A stretch of 64,000 bases of DNA, taken from Candidatus Binatia bacterium (GTDB lineage: Bacteria; Desulfobacterota; Binatia; HRBIN30). Where the stretch lies: positions 1 through 64,000 of the forward strand of contig JAKLJW010000015.1 of assembly GCA_023150935.1 (NCBI GenBank), in the 5' to 3' direction. Positions 58,478 through 64,000 of this stretch are shown here, one piece after another; within the stretch, counting starts at the first letter, position 1; each line of letters starts with the position of its first letter. The notes under the pieces were generated by a model. The model had not been told where the DNA came from. It worked only from the letters and a program-made list of their open reading frames with translations, and ran no database searches. A program made the translations under genes and the position numbers.

Positions 58478-59824
58478 ATGGGCATCACGATCGTGCAGAA
58501 GAGCGACCTGACCGTCCGCAAGCGCGATCCGAAAATCGCCCTGGTACTGGCCGGCGGCGCCATGACCGGGGGCAGTTTCAAGATCGGCGGGCTCAAGGCG
58601 CTCGACGATTTCCTCGTGAATCGGAAGACGACGGAATTTCACTGCTACGTCGGGTTGAGTGCCGGGGCGCTGCTGGCGGCCCCGCTGGCGTCGGGCATTA
58701 CCCCGGCGGAAATGCACAAGAGCCTCGAAGGGAAGTCGGATCAGTTCACTCGGTTCCGGGTCCTCGATTTCTACAATCCGAACTTCGGCGAATACCTCTC
58801 GCGCCCTCTGCAGTTCGCGGTCGATGCGATCTCGTTCCTGCCCGGGACGCTTGGCGACCTGCTGAAGCAGGTGCCGGGCCTTACCGGTCGGATTCAGGAG
58901 CCGCTGGCGCAGGCCTGGCGCCGGCCGTCGATGGCCGCGCTGCGAGAGGTCGTGGCGCCGATCGCCGAGGCGCTCGACCGACGCCGCAGCTTTCCGTCTC
59001 CGCTCGACTACCTGCCTTCGGGCATCTTCGACAACTCCAGCATCGGGCACTTCCTGCGTCAGAACTTCGAGCGCACCGGTTATCCGATCGATTTCCGCGA
59101 CCACTATCGTCTGGTGAAGCGCGAGCTTTATATCGGTGCGATGAATCTCGATACCGCCGAGCGGGTGATCTTCGGGCACGACGAAGACACCTCCGCGACG
59201 ATCCCGGAAGCCGTGCAGGCGTCAACCGCACTCCCCGGTTTCTACAAGCCGGCGCGAATCAACGGTATCGACTACGTCGACGGCGGCGTCCGGCGTACGG
59301 CTAACATCGACGTGGCGATCGAGCACGGTGCCGACCTGGTTATCTGTTACAACCCGTTCCGGCCGTTCTCGAACCGTGTCCGCCGGGTTCCGACGAAGAA
59401 CGGCGGCTACCGGTACGAAGGGGTGCCGATGGCGGAGCGCGGCGTCATAACGGTCATCAACCAGGTGTTCCGCACGCTGCTCCACTCGCGTCTGCAGTAC
59501 GGCCTGCGCCAATACCAGGACGACCCGACCTTCTACGGCGATATCGTCGTGATCGAGCCGAAGGAAACCGACCTTCACTTCTTCCAGACCAATCCGATCA
59601 ACTACTGGGAACGCATCCGTGCTGCACAGTACGGGTATCTCTCGGTCACCGAATCGATCGAGCAGAACTACGACCTCATCAAGCAGATCCTCGAAAGCTA
59701 CGGCGTTTCGATGACGCGCAAACAGGTGCGTGTCGGCGTCGAGCGCATTCGCGAAGCCTCGACGGAAGACGCCGAGGACGTGCTCTCGCGCGAGGTGCCG
59801 GCGCGGTCGCTGAGCGTGGCTTGA
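58478..59824 (+). CDS. Patatin-like phospholipase
   Basis: The 448-residue protein has the patatin Ser-Asp dyad: glycine-rich LVLAGGAMTGGSFKIGG, nucleophile GLSAG, and DGGVRR with the aspartate. Such enzymes hydrolyse phospholipids or acyl-glycerols. It lacks a signal peptide, so it is probably cytoplasmic or peripheral. No neighbouring lipid gene is present. The function in the cell is unknown. Confidence 0.9.
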   Translation: MGITIVQKSDLTVRKRDPKIALVLAGGAMTGGSFKIGGLKALDDFLVNRKTTEFHCYVGLSAGALLAAPLASGITPAEMHKSLEGKSDQFTRFRVLDFYNPNFGEYLSRPLQFAVDAISFLPGTLGDLLKQVPGLTGRIQEPLAQAWRRPSMAALREVVAPIAEALDRRRSFPSPLDYLPSGIFDNSSIGHFLRQNFERTGYPIDFRDHYRLVKRELYIGAMNLDTAERVIFGHDEDTSATIPEAVQASTALPGFYKPARINGIDYVDGGVRRTANIDVAIEHGADLVICYNPFRPFSNRVRRVPTKNGGYRYEGVPMAERGVITVINQVFRTLLHSRLQYGLRQYQDDPTFYGDIVVIEPKETDLHFFQTNPINYWERIRAAQYGYLSVTESIEQNYDLIKQILESYGVSMTRKQVRVGVERIREASTEDAEDVLSREVPARSLSVA

Positions 59825-59842
59825 GGGGCCGAGGCCTCGAGG

Positions 59843-61225
59843 TCAGTCCCCGGCTTCGGACGGGCGGGGGCGGCCGAGGAATTCGGCGAGGTCGGAAATT
59901 TCCGCGTGGGTATCCTGGGCGCGGCTGCTGCCCGGTGGCAGCAGAGGCTCGGCCTTTTCGAATTGCGTCAGGGCCTTGTCGAGGTCGCCACGCAGCTTGA
60001 ACGCCTTGCCGAGGTGATAAAACCCGTCGCCTTGCTGTCCGGCTCGACCTTGCAACATGCCGAGATCGTAGTGCGCGTCGCCGAGGGTCGGCGCCAGCTC
60101 GATGGCCCTCTCGAAGGCGCGCGCCGCGGCCTGGCCGTCGCCCAGCGCGTGCAGCGCCTTGCCGAGTTCGTACTGCGCCACGGCGTCGCCCGGGTCGGTT
60201 TCGGCGGCACGGGCCAGGTACTCGCGCGCTTTGGCGGGCTCGCGCAGTCGTAACCAGGCGCGGCCGACCTCGCGATCGGTGGCTGCGAAGCCCAGTTCAC
60301 GTGCGGCCTCGAACTGCGGCAAGGACGCGTCGACCATCCCGCTCTCCAGATAGGCGAGGCCGAGGAGGTAGCGAGCGCGCCCGTCCGCAGGCGCGGCGTC
60401 GACGCGCCGGCGGTACAGGTCCATGACGTCCTGGGCGGGTTGGGAGCGCACGCGCGTAAGGAGCTGAGCCCGCTCGAGTTGCAGGCTCGGCGGGCGGCGC
60501 GGCTTGCTGTCCCATTGCGGCGTGCGCAACGAGGCCTCCAGATTGCTCAGGCGCTTGTCGGTGATCGGATGCGACGCCAGGTACGGCGCCGATCGCGGTG
60601 CGTTGCGCTGCAAGTCCGACAGCCGCTTGAAGAAATCCAGCATGCCGCGCGGGTCGTATCCCGCTTCCCGCATGTAGCGCGCGCCGAGGTAGTCCGCTTC
60701 TTGTTCGAACTCGCGCCTGTACTTCAGCCGCGCCGTCGCATTGGCCGCCGCCGCGCCGGCGCCGAGCGCCGGTTCGACGACCGACAGCAGTACGCTCAGG
60801 AGCGTGGCGTAGTTCATGAGCTGGGACGCCTCTTCCTGGCGGGCCAGATGGTGGGCGTTGATGTGCGCGATTTCGTGGCCCAGCGCCCCCGCCAGCTCGT
60901 CGTCGTTGGCCACCTGCGTGAGGAGACCGCCGTGCACGTAAACGTAGCCGCCCGGTACCGCGAAGGCGTTAATGCGCGGATCGCGCACGACCTGGAACTG
61001 GTACACGAAGGACCGGTCCGGCAGCGCGGCCACGATGCGCTGGCCGATGCCGTTGACGTACTGCGTGACCTCGACGTCGTCGACGCTGGGCAGCCGGTCG
61101 CGCGCCTCGTAGGCGAACTTCCTTCCGAGCGCCTTCTCTTCCGAGGTCGACACCGCCTGCACGGGCGGGACGAGGGCCAGTGCCGCAATGAGGCCGGCCG
61201 CGACGGCTCGCATCGGGATAGTCAC
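59843..61225 (-). CDS. bepA: M48 metalloprotease with TPR repeats (BepA/YfgC-like)
   Basis: The 460-residue periplasmic protease has a signal peptide (MRAVAAGLIAALALVPPVQA). The zinc motif is HEIAHINAHH, the third ligand is in EQEADYLGARYM, and several TPR units lie in the last 200 residues (DGRARYLLGLAYLESGMVDA). The family maintains outer-membrane protein assembly. The start is a GTG overlapping the upstream TGA (GTGA at 61222-61225), which favours it over ATG 61213. Confidence 0.88.
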   Translation of the reverse strand: MTIPMRAVAAGLIAALALVPPVQAVSTSEEKALGRKFAYEARDRLPSVDDVEVTQYVNGIGQRIVAALPDRSFVYQFQVVRDPRINAFAVPGGYVYVHGGLLTQVANDDELAGALGHEIAHINAHHLARQEEASQLMNYATLLSVLLSVVEPALGAGAAAANATARLKYRREFEQEADYLGARYMREAGYDPRGMLDFFKRLSDLQRNAPRSAPYLASHPITDKRLSNLEASLRTPQWDSKPRRPPSLQLERAQLLTRVRSQPAQDVMDLYRRRVDAAPADGRARYLLGLAYLESGMVDASLPQFEAARELGFAATDREVGRAWLRLREPAKAREYLARAAETDPGDAVAQYELGKALHALGDGQAAARAFERAIELAPTLGDAHYDLGMLQGRAGQQGDGFYHLGKAFKLRGDLDKALTQFEKAEPLLPPGSSRAQDTHAEISDLAEFLGRPRPSEAGD

Positions 61226-61434
61226 GGCAGACGCACCGCGTATTCGAGGATCGCGCTCAGGTGCCGCACGCGGCGTGCGAAGACCGGGCGCAACTCGGGT
61301 CCGGCAGCATCGAAGGCGTCGAGATTGGCGCGCAGGTTGGCACTCAGGATGTCTACGCACTGCTCGACGCAGGCGCGCTCGGCATCCCGCCGCCGCGCCC
61401 GGACGATGTCTTGCATCGGAATCACGACCGCCAT
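61222..61434 (-). CDS. Small protein of unknown function
   Basis: The 70-residue protein (MAVVIPMQDIVRARRRDAER at the N-terminus) is charged and probably helical, with two cysteines in ACVEQC. It fits snugly between trmJ (3-base gap) and the protease gene (overlap). I do not recognise a family. The tight operon packing supports a real gene. Confidence 0.65.
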   Translation of the reverse strand: MAVVIPMQDIVRARRRDAERACVEQCVDILSANLRANLDAFDAAGPELRPVFARRVRHLSAILEYAVRLP

Positions 61435-61437
61435 CGC

Positions 61438-62211
61438 TTACCCCTCCGCGCCGATGCCCGCGGGTTCAGTTGCCCCGTCGCCGCGAAGTCGCCAACCGTC
61501 GCGGCCGAACCACTCTATCTGCCGTGCCAGACCGAGCAGGATGCGCACGTCGCGCTCGTCCAGACCGGCCCGGCCGAACATGCGTCGGAAGGCGAACATG
61601 ATGTGGTCGGGGTTATCCCGGTGCAGGAACCCGATCGACAGGAACGCGGCTCGCAGATGCGTCATTGCCTGTTCGACCCGATCGGCCGTCGCCAGTTCGG
61701 GCGGGCTTACTGCCTCCGCCCCGCCGTTGGCGGCGAGGAACAGTTCGTAGCAACACAGCATTACGGCTTGCGCGAGATTTAGCGAGGCGTACGCGGCGTC
61801 GGCCGGAATCGCGGTCAACTGGTGACAGACGGCGAGGTCGTCGTTGCTCAAGCCGTGGTCCTCCGGACCGAACACCAGTGCGACCCGGTTCCGCTCGGCC
61901 GCGGCGAGCCACCGCGGCGCCGCCCGGCGCGGCTCCTCCGCCCCGGCGCGGTACGGGCCGTCGCGGCGCGTGGTGCCGACGACCAGCCCGCAGTCCGCCA
62001 CGGCCTCGTGCAGCGTGGCGACGGTGCGCCGCCCGGCCAGTACGTCGGCGGCGTGAACGGCCATGGCCGCGGCGGGCAGCCGTCCGCCGAGACGCGGCGC
62101 CACGAGCACGAGCTCGGTCAGGCCCATGTTCTTCATGGCCCGCGCCGCGGCCCCGACGTTGGCCGCCCCTCGCGGCCGCACGAGCACCACCCGGATGTTG
62201 CGCAATGGCAT
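61438..62211 (-). CDS. trmJ: tRNA (cytidine/uridine-2'-O-)-methyltransferase, TrmJ-like
   Basis: The 257-residue SPOUT methyltransferase has RNIRVVLVRPRGAANVGAAA, then RAMKNMGLTELVLV, VALVFGPEDHGLSNDDL and ASLNLAQAVMLCCYEL, the knot motifs of the SpoU/TrmJ family. TrmJ modifies position 32 of several tRNAs. The ATG 62211 is placed before the conserved first strand; ATG 62262 is an upstream alternative. First gene of a three-gene minus-strand operon. Confidence 0.92.
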   Translation of the reverse strand: MPLRNIRVVLVRPRGAANVGAAARAMKNMGLTELVLVAPRLGGRLPAAAMAVHAADVLAGRRTVATLHEAVADCGLVVGTTRRDGPYRAGAEEPRRAAPRWLAAAERNRVALVFGPEDHGLSNDDLAVCHQLTAIPADAAYASLNLAQAVMLCCYELFLAANGGAEAVSPPELATADRVEQAMTHLRAAFLSIGFLHRDNPDHIMFAFRRMFGRAGLDERDVRILLGLARQIEWFGRDGWRLRGDGATEPAGIGAEG

Positions 62212-62289
62212 GCCGAACTCATCGTAACCGCAATGCAACCGAAGCGCGAGTCGAGCCTGCATGGTTCCAGGAGACCCCCGGGGCGTTGA

Positions 62290-63414
<1,125 letters not shown>

Positions 63415-63506
63415 GCGTGGTGGCCGGCGGCGGCGGGTTGCCCCGCGATCCTTGCGCCGGTCGGCGGCACGGTGATATCAGCGGCTAACGAGAAAGGGCA
63501 GGGCGC

Positions 63507-63980
63507 ATGTCCATTGAACGGATTCTGGTGCCAATCGACTTTTCCGACGACTCGCTGAACGCGCTGAGCTACGCGCGCGAGTTCGCGGCGGCATTCAACG
63601 CCGAGCTGCTGCTCCTGCACGTCATCGAGCCGATTTACTATGCCACGCCGGCCGACATGTACGTGACCAGCCCGAACATTTCGATGCTTCTCGACGAGCA
63701 ACGCTCGATTGCCGAGCAGCAACTCGAGCGGTTGTCCGCCGAGTTGAGCGCCCAGGGGCGAAAGCATCGCACTATATTGAAGACCGGCACCCCCGCGCAG
63801 GTGATCGTGGAGGCGGCCGAGGCCGCCGGCGCCAGCCTGATCGTCATGTCCACCCACGGGCGCAGCGGACTCGCGCATATCCTCCTGGGCAGCGTGGCCG
63901 AGAAGATCGTGCGCCACGCAGCCTGTCCGGTGCTCACGATCCGCCGCCTCGACGCAACCAAGGACAAGCCCGCCGGTTAG
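63507..63980 (+). CDS. Universal stress protein (UspA family)
   Basis: The 157-residue protein has ILVPIDFSDDSLNAL at the start and the ATP-binding signature STHGRSGLAHILLGSVAEKI, then VRHAACPVLTIR. It is a single-domain Usp, a stress- and dormancy-linked ATP-binding protein. The gene ends before the window edge and follows gap by 92 bases. Confidence 0.94.
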   Translation: MSIERILVPIDFSDDSLNALSYAREFAAAFNAELLLLHVIEPIYYATPADMYVTSPNISMLLDEQRSIAEQQLERLSAELSAQGRKHRTILKTGTPAQVIVEAAEAAGASLIVMSTHGRSGLAHILLGSVAEKIVRHAACPVLTIRRLDATKDKPAG

Positions 63981-64000
63981 GGCGCAGGCCGCCTGCCGGT

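Overview
The window is 64 kb of high-GC DNA from a Gram-negative bacterium. Envelope features include an lspA/ileS pair, lipoboxes, outer-membrane beta-barrels, a PEP-CTERM protein, c-type multihaem lipoproteins and dockerin-like secreted proteins. This mix resembles uncultured deltaproteobacterial-type lineages (Binatota/Desulfobacterota and relatives). That placement is inference from gene content; there is no 16S gene here.

Layout. 1-5.4 kb: an accessory island of five toxin-antitoxin (TA) operons (two RHH/PemK-MazF type, vapBC, a relE-phd pair, a higBA-like pair) and a broken vapC, separated by copies of two direct repeats (A, about 255 bp; B, about 85 bp) and an IS66 transposase tail. 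5.5-20.9 kb: metabolic and surface genes: SDR, a secreted beta-propeller/di-haem/dockerin protein, a kinase-like protein, a Uma2-family protein, UDP-glucose dehydrogenase, class I fumarase, a Cys-rich secreted protein, two GH57-type proteins, a class III aminotransferase whose stop codon lies in a MITE-like element, and a nitronate monooxygenase. 21-31 kb: an RRM protein that seems to start at ATT; a three-gene minus-strand operon (radical SAM/B12, MOSC-RidA fusion, quinone oxidoreductase) opposite a TetR gene; a GH53-like lipoprotein; zwf; and a PEP-CTERM protein behind a sigma-54-type promoter. 31-41 kb: a beta-helix protein, katG, a truncated msrA, a dockerin-like protein, and a small tRNA-Thr-flanked relic island with an integrase fragment and another TA pair.

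41.8-52.8 kb is the most notable part. A beta-carbonic anhydrase and a SulP transporter fused to a catalytically degenerate carbonic-anhydrase domain are followed by seven c-type cytochrome genes and one outer-membrane barrel gene. Together the cytochromes carry 37 haem-binding motifs. The set runs from a membrane NapC-like seven-haem protein to a decahaem OmcA/MtrC-type lipoprotein and looks like a transmembrane electron conduit with an unusual periplasmic part made of several small multihaem proteins. 52.9-64 kb is housekeeping: lspA-ileS, an amgK/murU-like cell-wall recycling pair, a patatin, a trmJ/small protein/M48-TPR protease operon, gap and a UspA protein.

Functions are inferred by reading motifs in the translated sequence; no database search was possible.
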